Origin: JBCCRH01 sp039208045
GTDB taxonomy: Bacteria > Bacteroidota > Bacteroidia > Chitinophagales > Saprospiraceae
Reading direction: 5' to 3'
Length of the DNA stretch: 12,072 nt
NCBI GenBank assembly: GCA_039208045.1
Contig: JBCCRH010000157.1
Span: 1 to 12,072 of the forward strand
Positions 1-4,979 of this stretch are shown here, in pieces. The position numbers were made by a program, and so were the translations under genes. Each line of letters starts with the position of its first letter. Position 1 is the stretch's first letter. A model generated the notes under the pieces. That model did not search any database. It was not told where the DNA came from and saw nothing but the letters and a program-made list of their open reading frames with translations.

Positions 1-478
1 CATTATAGATGGCTTTAGGTTGCTGAACGTTAGAAAAGTCTATAATGGCAGGGGTTTCTAAAAAACCGTTTATAAACGTCACCCGGGTATCTTCAAGAGT
101 CACATCCCACAGCAGACGATCAGAAGTTGTTTCAAATACTTTGAAGCCATTGTCTTTTTCTACCATGGTGTAGATTTGTGAAAAATCGTTGAGCATAATT
201 CCTCTGTAGCCGGTAGAGACATCCACCCCTTCAAATCTGTTGCCTCCGCAAAATATTCGGTAATGCTCGCCAACATCCTCCCACGTTCCAAATACTTGGT
301 TATCTGGCGTATAAACGACTACTGCATCCTTGCCAGGCCTGAAAGCTGCAAGGCTATCCGCTTCAGCGCTACTCTCATCTGTAGCTGTAGATGCAGTGGA
401 AGAACTGGTATTCTGCTGACAAGCAAAACAAGCCAAGCAAAGTATCAGTCCAAATAAACTATTTATAGTATGTCTCAT
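1..478 (-). CDS. Putative lipoprotein, C-terminus beyond window edge
   Basis: I translated this by hand: an ATG at 478-476 opens a frame of 159 codons with no stop before the window edge. The N-terminus (MRHTINSLFGLILCLACFAC) is a short basic stretch, a hydrophobic core and cysteines at residues 17 and 20, followed by a Ser/Thr/Ala-rich linker to about residue 45. This is the usual layout of a Bacteroidota lipoprotein, although it is unclear which cysteine is lipidated and the lipobox is not textbook. The rest is a soluble, probably beta-rich domain with Trp-Glu and Gly-Gly turns; I do not recognise the family. It is divergent from the lipoprotein gene that starts at 543, with 64 bp between the two start codons, so the two may be co-regulated. 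The short frames on the opposite strand here look like shadows. Confidence 0.75.
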   Translation of the reverse strand, partial: MRHTINSLFGLILCLACFACQQNTSSSTASTATDESSAEADSLAAFRPGKDAVVVYTPDNQVFGTWEDVGEHYRIFCGGNRFEGVDVSTGYRGIMLNDFSQIYTMVEKDNGFKVFETTSDRLLWDVTLEDTRVTFINGFLETPAIIDFSNVQQPKAIYN

Positions 479-484
479 ATCGTA

Positions 485-492
485 TATTTTTG
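485..492 (+). promoter_or_regulatory. Candidate -7 box for the lipoprotein gene at 543
   Basis: TATTTTTG matches the Bacteroidota -7 consensus TAnnTTTG exactly and is followed by C, as is common. Transcription would start near 497-500, giving a leader of about 45 nt. No TTTG or TTG is present 17-23 bp upstream, so the -33 element is missing and the call is tentative. On the opposite strand, TAGTTTCG (508-501) with TTG (532-530) at 21-bp spacing is an imperfect candidate for the divergent gene. Confidence 0.35.
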
Positions 493-542
493 CATTGCGC
501 CGAAACTACTAATTTCTGTAAAAAAATATCAATTCGACAAAG

Positions 543-1235
543 ATGAAAATAAATAACTACCTCACTTGGTTAGCGCTATTAGCCATGGCCGCTTGTAACA
601 TAAAGACCCAAAAGCTTAACACTGCTGCCAAGACGATTCACTTACTAGAAGGTGAGGATACGCTTTCTGTAGGCTATCCAGGGCATACTCTATTGACCCA
701 CTTCAATGGGCAGGTGTTGCTCCAAGAAGATCTGAACCAAGACAGTTTGCAGGATATCGCCTTCCTGGCTATGGTGGGCGAGGAGCTGGAAGAAAAAGCC
801 GATACTGCTGCCATTAAGCTTTTTATTTTTACCCAGCAGCCAGATGGTAGCTATTCGCTGGCGGCCAGCTCTGGTAAATTAGGCTCTGCGAAGACGATGC
901 GAACGGGCTACGACGTCTTGTTTTTTGAGGGGGACCTTATCAGGTATATGCACATGACCATGCGGAGCGAAGTGGAGCTGAGCTTTGAGTACTTTTTTGA
1001 TACCAACAATTGGATGTTGCTCGAAAAGGAGGCCCTCTTTTTTGGAAATCCTACTCCACCAAAGCAAATCATCATGCGCTATCGAGAAGGGAAACGTATA
1101 CTCCATGCTACTAAATGGGGGGAGCCAAATGAAGAACCCATTGCGCTACCACAAAAAGTATCCGCTATTGATAATGTATTGATGCCCTTAGAATCTATTA
1201 ACGAAGAGACGATCTATAGCGACTTGTATGAGTAA
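543..1235 (+). CDS. Putative lipoprotein with one calcium-loop-like motif
   Basis: This encodes 230 residues. The N-terminus has a hydrophobic stretch (residues 6-17) ending in AMAAC, so Cys18 is the probable lipidated residue; Met at -3 is slightly off consensus. Residues 63-71 (DLNQDSLQD) follow the D-x-N-x-D-x-x-x-D spacing of FG-GAP/VCBS-type calcium loops, but only one copy is present, so this is not a full propeller. The rest is mixed alpha/beta and I cannot assign a family. It probably faces the periplasm or sits on the outer membrane. The gene diverges from the lipoprotein gene at the window's left edge and converges on psd. Its last codons and stop lie inside a 23-bp sequence that recurs at 1347-1369, on the far side of a small palindromic element. 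The start was chosen because the signal peptide begins there. Confidence 0.8.
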   Translation: MKINNYLTWLALLAMAACNIKTQKLNTAAKTIHLLEGEDTLSVGYPGHTLLTHFNGQVLLQEDLNQDSLQDIAFLAMVGEELEEKADTAAIKLFIFTQQPDGSYSLAASSGKLGSAKTMRTGYDVLFFEGDLIRYMHMTMRSEVELSFEYFFDTNNWMLLEKEALFFGNPTPPKQIIMRYREGKRILHATKWGEPNEEPIALPQKVSAIDNVLMPLESINEETIYSDLYE

Positions 1236-1239
1236 CTTA
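1217..1239. repeat. 23-bp direct repeat, left copy (gene-end duplication)
   Basis: This stretch matches 1347-1369 at 22 of 23 positions (C at 1223 versus T at 1353), an offset of 130 bp. It contains the last codons of the upstream lipoprotein gene (SDLYE and the stop) plus the four bases after it. The match does not extend in either direction. It looks like a target-site duplication or a duplication caused by insertion of the element between the two copies. Confidence 0.8.
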
Positions 1240-1346
1240 TTTAAAATAAATTTCAGGGCTACACGGATTACAAATCCATTTAGCACGGGCCAAGCTTTAT
1301 TAAAAAAGCCTAGCACGCGCTCAGCGGATTTGCAATCCGCTTTAGG
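1240..1346. repeat. REPIN/MITE-like palindromic element
   Basis: This 107-bp insert lies between the two 23-bp direct repeats. By hand alignment it is an imperfect palindrome centred at 1301/1302: 1264-1301 matches the reverse complement of 1302-1339 at 29 of 38 positions. Each arm carries its own small hairpin. The left one is GGATT-ACA-AATCC (1265-1277) and the right one is AGCGGATT-TGC-AATCCGCT (1323-1341), a perfect 8-bp stem. Two REP-like palindromes in inverted orientation is the architecture of a REPIN; a MITE of an unknown transposon is the alternative. No coding capacity is seen. Between two convergent genes it may also act as a bidirectional transcription barrier. No transposase or RAYT gene is in the window, so mobility would have to be supplied in trans. 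Confidence 0.65.
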
Positions 1347-1369
1347 TAGCGATTTGTATGAGTAACTTA
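1347..1369. repeat. 23-bp direct repeat, right copy (contains psd stop)
   Basis: This is the second copy of 1217-1239, with one mismatch. It still reads SDLYE-stop in the same sense (the change is synonymous) and, on the minus strand, supplies the stop codon of psd (1369-1367). Both neighbouring genes therefore kept their ends after the duplication. Collapsing the two copies would leave the stops 1 bp apart. Confidence 0.8.
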
Positions 1370-2029
1370 GGTTGAAAAGGTGGCAAGAACGGTACGATTC
1401 CCCACTACTTTTTGATCCTTCTCTACCTTGATCTCTGTGCCTAGTGGCAAAAAGAGATCCACCCTAGAGCCAAATTTGATAAAGCCCATTTCACCTCCCT
1501 GAGTAACCTGCTGCCCTTCTTTGAGGTAATTGCGAATGCGGCGAGCCACTGCCCCTGCAATTTGGCGCACCAATACTTGTGCCTTACCGTTGTCGTAGAC
1601 AATGGTGGTACGTTCATTTTCGATAGAGGATTTGGGATGCCATGCCACTAGGTATTTGCCTGGGTGATATTTATAATAAGCAATTTTCCCACTGATGGGA
1701 TTGCGATTCACATGTACATTGGTGGGCGACATAAAAATGGAAAGCTGTATACGGCGATCATTGAAGAATTCGGGCTCTTCAGTTTCCTCAATGACTACCA
1801 CCTTGCCATCTGCTGGCGCATAGATCACTTGATCGTTGGTAGCTGCAAGTTGGCGGTTGGGATTGCGGAAAAATTGTAGGACGAGTAAGAAAATAATCCC
1901 TGAGGCAGCTAATACAAAGGGCGTTGCGCCAGGAAATGATTGACTTACCGTAAAATAGATGACGACTAACACTAGGGTGAGTCCCGATAGGATACCCCAG
2001 CCTTCTTTATGTATGGTCATGGTTTGCAT
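1367..2029 (-). CDS. psd: Phosphatidylserine decarboxylase, short pyruvoyl type
   Basis: Psd decarboxylates phosphatidylserine to phosphatidylethanolamine at the inner membrane. The 220-residue length fits the short bacterial class of the family. Two hydrophobic segments (about residues 12-30 and 36-53) anchor the protein. Conserved stretches are APADGKV (71-77), NVHVNRNP (104-111) and KFGSRVDLFLP (185-195). In this class the chain self-cleaves between Gly187 and Ser188, and Ser188 becomes the pyruvoyl group of the small subunit; cleavage is known from the family and not visible here. The start at 2029 is the most upstream in-frame ATG, and Met4 is an alternative. It follows cdsA with 21 bp between them, so it is probably co-transcribed. 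The stop codon lies in the right copy of the 23-bp repeat. Archaetidylserine-decarboxylase-like naming is possible for this class, but phosphatidylserine is the likely substrate in a bacterium. Confidence 0.93.
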   Translation of the reverse strand: MQTMTIHKEGWGILSGLTLVLVVIYFTVSQSFPGATPFVLAASGIIFLLVLQFFRNPNRQLAATNDQVIYAPADGKVVVIEETEEPEFFNDRRIQLSIFMSPTNVHVNRNPISGKIAYYKYHPGKYLVAWHPKSSIENERTTIVYDNGKAQVLVRQIAGAVARRIRNYLKEGQQVTQGGEMGFIKFGSRVDLFLPLGTEIKVEKDQKVVGNRTVLATFST

Positions 2030-2042
2030 TTTTTGCTTTGCG

Positions 2043-2050
2043 CAAAAATA
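2043..2050 (-). promoter_or_regulatory. Candidate internal -7 box before psd
   Basis: On the minus strand, 2050-2043 reads TATTTTTG, an exact TAnnTTTG match, just after the cdsA stop and 13 bp before the psd start codon. The same bases form part of a small stem, TTTTTGC (2030-2036) with GCAAAAA (2042-2048). A suitably spaced -33 element is missing, and a start site this close to the ATG would leave almost no leader, so it may be only an A/T-rich linker. Confidence 0.2.
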
Positions 2051-2872
2051 TCAACTAATTAGCAATAAGTAGGTAGCAGCGAAGGGCAATAAGAATAAAA
2101 AGCCGTCAAAACGGTCGAGGAAGCCCCCATGCCCTGGCAGGAGCGTGCCGGAATCCTTAAGTTGAAAACTTCGCTTGAGCATCGACTCCACTAAATCACC
2201 CAGCGATCCAAATACAGCTACAATGAGGGCTAAAATTATCCAATCAACTAGCGTTAATGAAGAGAACAGATAGTAGAGTAGAATGCCAACCAATACCGTA
2301 AAAATGATAGCCCCAATGGTTCCCTCCCACGTTTTCTTGGGAGAAATACGCGGAAAAAGTGGCGTTTTACCAAAGCGCGACCCTACTACATAGGCCCCTG
2401 TATCATTCATCCAATTCATCACCAAAAGGCCAAAGACTACATTGGGGTCAAAGGTTTGGTTATGAAAGGCCATGAATTGCAAGAGCGTAAGTGGTACGGC
2501 TATATAGATAATGCCCAAAGCATAATATCCCAAGTTTGTAAAGGGCTGCTCTGATGGGCTAAATAATTCATAAAGGAAAAGTAGGAAAAATACAGGCACC
2601 AATAAGAGCAATGCTAAGCCCAAGCTCGAACTCTCACCGAGCCACTGCAAATGAAAAAAAGCAGTAAAAAGATAAGGATAAAGGCCAATGGCAACACCAA
2701 CCCACTGCCTTAGCGCAACGCCCGGCAAGAGCATCGAAAAAAACTCCCACATACTCAGGCCTGCAATAACACCAAAGAGTAGCACAAAGGAATAAGGTCC
2801 CCCGTAGATGCCGCCAATCATTACGACGACAAAAATCACTGCGGTACCAGCTCTACGGTATAGACTGCTCAT
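2051..2872 (-). CDS. cdsA: Phosphatidate cytidylyltransferase (CDP-diacylglycerol synthase)
   Basis: CdsA converts phosphatidate and CTP to CDP-diacylglycerol and pyrophosphate in the inner membrane, the branch point for phosphatidylethanolamine and phosphatidylglycerol. The 273 residues form a polytopic membrane protein with about eight hydrophobic segments. The family signature is complete near the C-terminus: S230-x-L-K-R, then K239-D-S-G, then P246-G-H-G-G, then D253-R-F-D256. Upstream conserved pieces are NDTGAYVVGSRFGKT (156-170), SPKKTWEG (177-184) and GDLVES (225-230); these acidic residues bind metal and substrate in the family. The start codon lies within the end of the CPBP protease gene (20-bp overlap, 2853-2872), which suggests translational coupling. 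psd follows after 21 bp. The phosphatidylserine synthase needed between CdsA and Psd is not in this window. Confidence 0.96.
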   Translation of the reverse strand: MSSLYRRAGTAVIFVVVMIGGIYGGPYSFVLLFGVIAGLSMWEFFSMLLPGVALRQWVGVAIGLYPYLFTAFFHLQWLGESSSLGLALLLLVPVFFLLFLYELFSPSEQPFTNLGYYALGIIYIAVPLTLLQFMAFHNQTFDPNVVFGLLVMNWMNDTGAYVVGSRFGKTPLFPRISPKKTWEGTIGAIIFTVLVGILLYYLFSSLTLVDWIILALIVAVFGSLGDLVESMLKRSFQLKDSGTLLPGHGGFLDRFDGFLFLLPFAATYLLLIS

Positions 2873-3779
2873 GATTAGGTTGGTTTCGCTTAACGATAAT
2901 ATAGCAAAAATAGGCAGCGAGCAGTCCAGAAAAGAGCGTGCCTACCCAATTGGCACCAGCTACTTGTTCGGGTTCTAACTTGCTGAGATCACCATTATAC
3001 AAATAAGTCGCTACCACCTGCATACCATTAAAAACAAAATGCCCAATGATGGGAATCCATAGGTTTCGCGTCCAAAAGAAGAGATAACCTAAAATGGCTC
3101 CCAAAAGCATTCTGGGTAAAAATCCTTCAAATTGCAGGTGAAAGGCGCTAAAAATAAGCGCTGTTATCCAAATTGCCAAATGAGCTTGGCGAGTCCACTC
3201 TTCCAGCTTGGTTTGAAGGACTCCTCTAAATAGTAATTCTTCACCAATAGCAGGCAAGACAGCCATGACCAGAAGATTAAGCAAAAACTCTAAGGGACTC
3301 TCCATCACGAGCAGCCCCTTGATCATATTAGTAGCAGTATCCTCCGCTTTAGTGGCCCATTCAGGTAGCGGAATTTGCTGGTTAAGCCAGTAAGTAAAGT
3401 GTGCCACCCCAAAGGAAGCAATGATCAGGGCGATGCCCAAGAGTAGATTAGACCATTTTGGAGACTTATTAATACGTAAGAATTGACTCCAGTCTTTTCT
3501 GTAAAAGAAAATAGCTGTTGCAAGCGCAGGAGCAGTAAACGACATGCTATGACTCAATAAATTGATATAGCGGGCAAACTGCCGCTCGCGATAGGGGCTT
3601 TCTTCATTCAAACTTTGGAGGAGGGTGGGAATATCAATTTCCCAGGCTGCGCTAAGAGCCAAAGCCAGACCATTACCAATGAGACTCCCCATGAAGATGG
3701 CCAGTAAAAAAAAGAGCAACACCGCCATTGGCGATTGTGGATCAAATGGAGGGGAAGGTTCTACACTAGATAATGACAT
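2853..3779 (-). CDS. CPBP-family intramembrane glutamic endopeptidase
   Basis: This encodes 308 residues from the ATG at 3779. It is a polytopic membrane protein with hydrophobic segments at about residues 17-43, 75-93, 110-130, 163-178, 198-214, 223-237, 241-260 and 278-296. The catalytic motifs of the CPBP/Abi (type II CAAX protease-like) family are intact: EELLFR at 180-185 (E-E-x-x-x-R), F210-x-x-x-H214, and H247-x-x-x-N251. Bacterial members are implicated in prenyl-protein-like proteolysis, bacteriocin self-immunity and membrane homeostasis; no substrate can be read here. The frame stays open upstream to 4097, but that extension lies inside pdxJ on the other strand, so the start at 3779 after the proline-free hydrophobic gap is preferred. 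It heads the cdsA-psd cluster and overlaps cdsA by 20 bp, which hints at a role in membrane-lipid or envelope maintenance (inference). Confidence 0.9.
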   Translation of the reverse strand: MSLSSVEPSPPFDPQSPMAVLLFFLLAIFMGSLIGNGLALALSAAWEIDIPTLLQSLNEESPYRERQFARYINLLSHSMSFTAPALATAIFFYRKDWSQFLRINKSPKWSNLLLGIALIIASFGVAHFTYWLNQQIPLPEWATKAEDTATNMIKGLLVMESPLEFLLNLLVMAVLPAIGEELLFRGVLQTKLEEWTRQAHLAIWITALIFSAFHLQFEGFLPRMLLGAILGYLFFWTRNLWIPIIGHFVFNGMQVVATYLYNGDLSKLEPEQVAGANWVGTLFSGLLAAYFCYIIVKRNQPNHEQSIP

Positions 3780-3827
3780 GGAGCATATTTTTTTCCGAAG
3801 CCTCCTTAACTTTGAGGCCGATTTTTG

Positions 3828-3858
3828 TTTGACTGTTACTAAAAGCATTACTAATTTG
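3828..3858 (+). promoter_or_regulatory. Candidate promoter of pdxJ
   Basis: TTTG at 3828-3831 and TAATTTG at 3852-3858 are separated by 20 bp, close to the Bacteroidota -33/-7 arrangement. The -7 box is one base shorter than TAnnTTTG. Transcription would start near 3864, about 13 nt before the pdxJ ATG. The 97-bp gap at 3780-3876 must also hold the promoter of the divergent protease operon. On that strand an AAGGAGG-like sequence lies about 25 nt before the ATG, which is too far for a standard ribosome site. Confidence 0.4.
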
Positions 3859-3876
3859 CAAAAACAACTGATTAGC

Positions 3877-4593
3877 ATGACTAGACTAAGTGTAAATATC
3901 AACAAAGTAGCGCTTATTCGAAACTCTCGTGGGGGAAACTTGCCTGATTTGGCACAAGTAGCAAAAGATTGTGAAGCATTTGGGGCTGAGGGAATTACCG
4001 TACACCCCAGACCTGATGAGCGGCATATACGATATGCGGATATTCCAATACTAAAGGAAGTAGTGACTACCGAACTCAATATTGAGGGAAACCCCACCCC
4101 TCGCTTTATGGAGTTGGTATTGGCAAACCGACCCCATCAGGTAACGCTAGTACCTGATCCTCCTGGCGTGCTCACTTCTGACACCGGCTGGGATACTATT
4201 AAGCACGAAGCCTTTCTGACGGAAGTCATACAGACCTTTCAGGCGGCGAATATCCGTGTCTCTATTTTTCTAAATCCCATCGCCGAGCAGGTGGAAGGAG
4301 CAAAAAAAGTAGGAACCGACCGGATTGAGTTCTATACTGGAGGGTATGCTAAAGCATTTGCAAAAAATCCTGCTACTGCTGTACAAGCGCATGCTGCTGC
4401 TGCTCAAGTTGCCCATAAGTTGGGTATCGGAGTGAATGCAGGGCACGATTTGAATCTGGATAATTTGCGGTACTACGTTCAGCAAGTAACTGGCCTGTTG
4501 GAAGTGTCGATTGGGCATGCTTTGATAGCTGATGCGCTATATTATGGGTTCAAGAATACGATACAGCTGTATTTAGACCGCTGCAAGGGGTAA
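3877..4593 (+). CDS. pdxJ: Pyridoxine 5'-phosphate synthase PdxJ
   Basis: PdxJ condenses 1-deoxy-D-xylulose 5-phosphate with 3-amino-2-oxopropyl phosphate to pyridoxine 5'-phosphate, the ring-closing step of DXP-dependent vitamin B6 synthesis, in the cytoplasm. The protein has 238 residues, the usual length for this TIM-barrel enzyme. Visible motifs are NINKVALIRNSRG (7-19), GITVHPRPDERHIR (39-52), LNIEGN (67-72), LVPDPPG (91-97), EFYTGGYA (151-158), GVNAGHDLNL (185-194) and SIGHALI (211-217). His43, Glu70 and His190 align with the catalytic His, Glu and His of the E. coli enzyme. Where E. coli has NIDH this protein has NINK, which is normal for Bacteroidota. The start at 3877 fits the family's N-terminus; an 84-residue upstream extension of the frame overlaps the divergent gene and is not credible. 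It appears to be a single-gene transcript. Confidence 0.96.
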   Translation: MTRLSVNINKVALIRNSRGGNLPDLAQVAKDCEAFGAEGITVHPRPDERHIRYADIPILKEVVTTELNIEGNPTPRFMELVLANRPHQVTLVPDPPGVLTSDTGWDTIKHEAFLTEVIQTFQAANIRVSIFLNPIAEQVEGAKKVGTDRIEFYTGGYAKAFAKNPATAVQAHAAAAQVAHKLGIGVNAGHDLNLDNLRYYVQQVTGLLEVSIGHALIADALYYGFKNTIQLYLDRCKG

Positions 4594-4900
4594 TTTTTTT
4601 GTCAGAAAAAAAAGTAGGGCGTCAGGTCAGTGTCAAGAAATTTGTTCTCTTTTAGCACCTGCTCGCAGATGTGAGCAATCCGGCATTATTCTTAAAATCA
4701 GAATAAAATTAGGTGAATGGACGATTTAGATTTTCTTTTCTAAACAATGTGGCGACAGAAGCGGGAAAAAATCTTTTTTAAGGGATCAAAAATGCCATCA
4801 ATAGGATGGCAGGAACGGGAAACGCCACATAAAATTTGGTGAAAAAATATAGAAGAGAGACAGCGAAAAAGAGTTAAAGACGTTAAGCTGTTATAGAAAA
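4594..4900. other. Non-coding region between pdxJ and SusC promoter
   Basis: There is no convincing gene in these 307 bp. Directly after the pdxJ stop are seven T (4594-4600), GTCAG and eight A (4606-4613), a weak A/T palindrome that might contribute to termination. Small hairpins follow at 4660-4677 (TGCTCG/TGAGCA, 6 bp with one wobble) and 4686-4706 (TTATTCT/AGAATAA, 7 bp, 7-nt loop). The nested inverted repeat at 4747-4830 is listed separately. I see no good -33/-7 pair that would mark a small RNA here. Confidence 0.6.
4747..4830. repeat. Nested inverted repeat upstream of the SusC gene
   Basis: ATGTGGCG (4747-4754) and CGCCACAT (4823-4830) form an 8-bp perfect inverted repeat enclosing 68 nt. 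Inside it is a second perfect pair, TGCCATC (4793-4799) and GATGGCA (4805-4811), around a 5-nt loop, and an A-run/T-run pair near 4766-4780. This could be a folded RNA, the terminal repeats of a tiny element, or a protein-binding region. It lies about 110-190 bp upstream of the likely SusC promoter, so it would be leader RNA only if transcription starts further upstream. Confidence 0.5.
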
Positions 4901-4928
4901 GTTAATGATTCGTTATGCGAATATTAAC
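4901..4928. promoter_or_regulatory. Operator-like palindrome before the SusC gene
   Basis: GTTAAT (4901-4906), one unpaired G, ATTCG (4908-4912), loop TTATG, then CGAAT (4918-4922) and ATTAAC (4923-4928) form an 11-bp inverted repeat with a single bulge. Its centre at 4915 is where the -33 box of the downstream TAGATTTG promoter should sit, and no TTTG is present there. A regulator binding here would compete with or replace sigma contact at -33. No regulator gene is in the window. Confidence 0.5.
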
Positions 4929-4936
4929 AAATGGCT

Positions 4937-4944
4937 TAGATTTG
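4937..4944 (+). promoter_or_regulatory. Candidate -7 box of the SusC/SusD operon
   Basis: TAGATTTG is an exact TAnnTTTG match followed by CC. Transcription would begin near 4949-4952, leaving a leader of about 30 nt before the ATG at 4980. The region between is A/T-rich (TTTTTTATTAAAACAAAA), typical of Bacteroidota translation starts without a Shine-Dalgarno sequence. Confidence 0.5.
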
Positions 4945-4979
4945 CCACTGATTTTTTATTAAAACAAAATTGGATTAGT

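Noticed and set aside
263..457. Plus-strand frame of 64 codons
   Set aside because: It is antisense to the lipoprotein gene that covers 1-478 on the minus strand and looks like a shadow.
2030..2048. Small stem TTTTTGC/GCAAAAA between cdsA and psd as a terminator
   Set aside because: The pairing is mostly A-T and sits in the middle of an apparent operon 21 bp wide; more likely promoter-like A/T sequence or chance.
3625..3876. In-frame extension of pdxJ, 84 codons upstream
   Set aside because: It overlaps the divergent protease gene and its promoter region. The family N-terminus (TRLSVNIN) begins at 3877 and gives a normal-length enzyme.
3780..4097. In-frame extension of the CPBP protease, 106 codons upstream
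   Set aside because: It lies antisense to pdxJ and has no family resemblance. The ATG at 3779 leads directly into the family-like protein.
4594..4613. T-run/A-run palindrome after pdxJ as a terminator
   Set aside because: The stem is only T-A pairs and would be too weak; there is no G/C-rich stem before the T-run. Not listed as a terminator.
4747..4842. Possible 31-residue small protein inside the nested repeat region
   Set aside because: No ribosome site or promoter, odd composition, and the start and end coincide with the inverted repeat. Chance is the simpler reading.
4905..4979. In-frame extension of the SusC protein, 25 codons upstream
   Set aside because: It would put residues before a clean signal peptide and runs through the palindrome and the -7 box.
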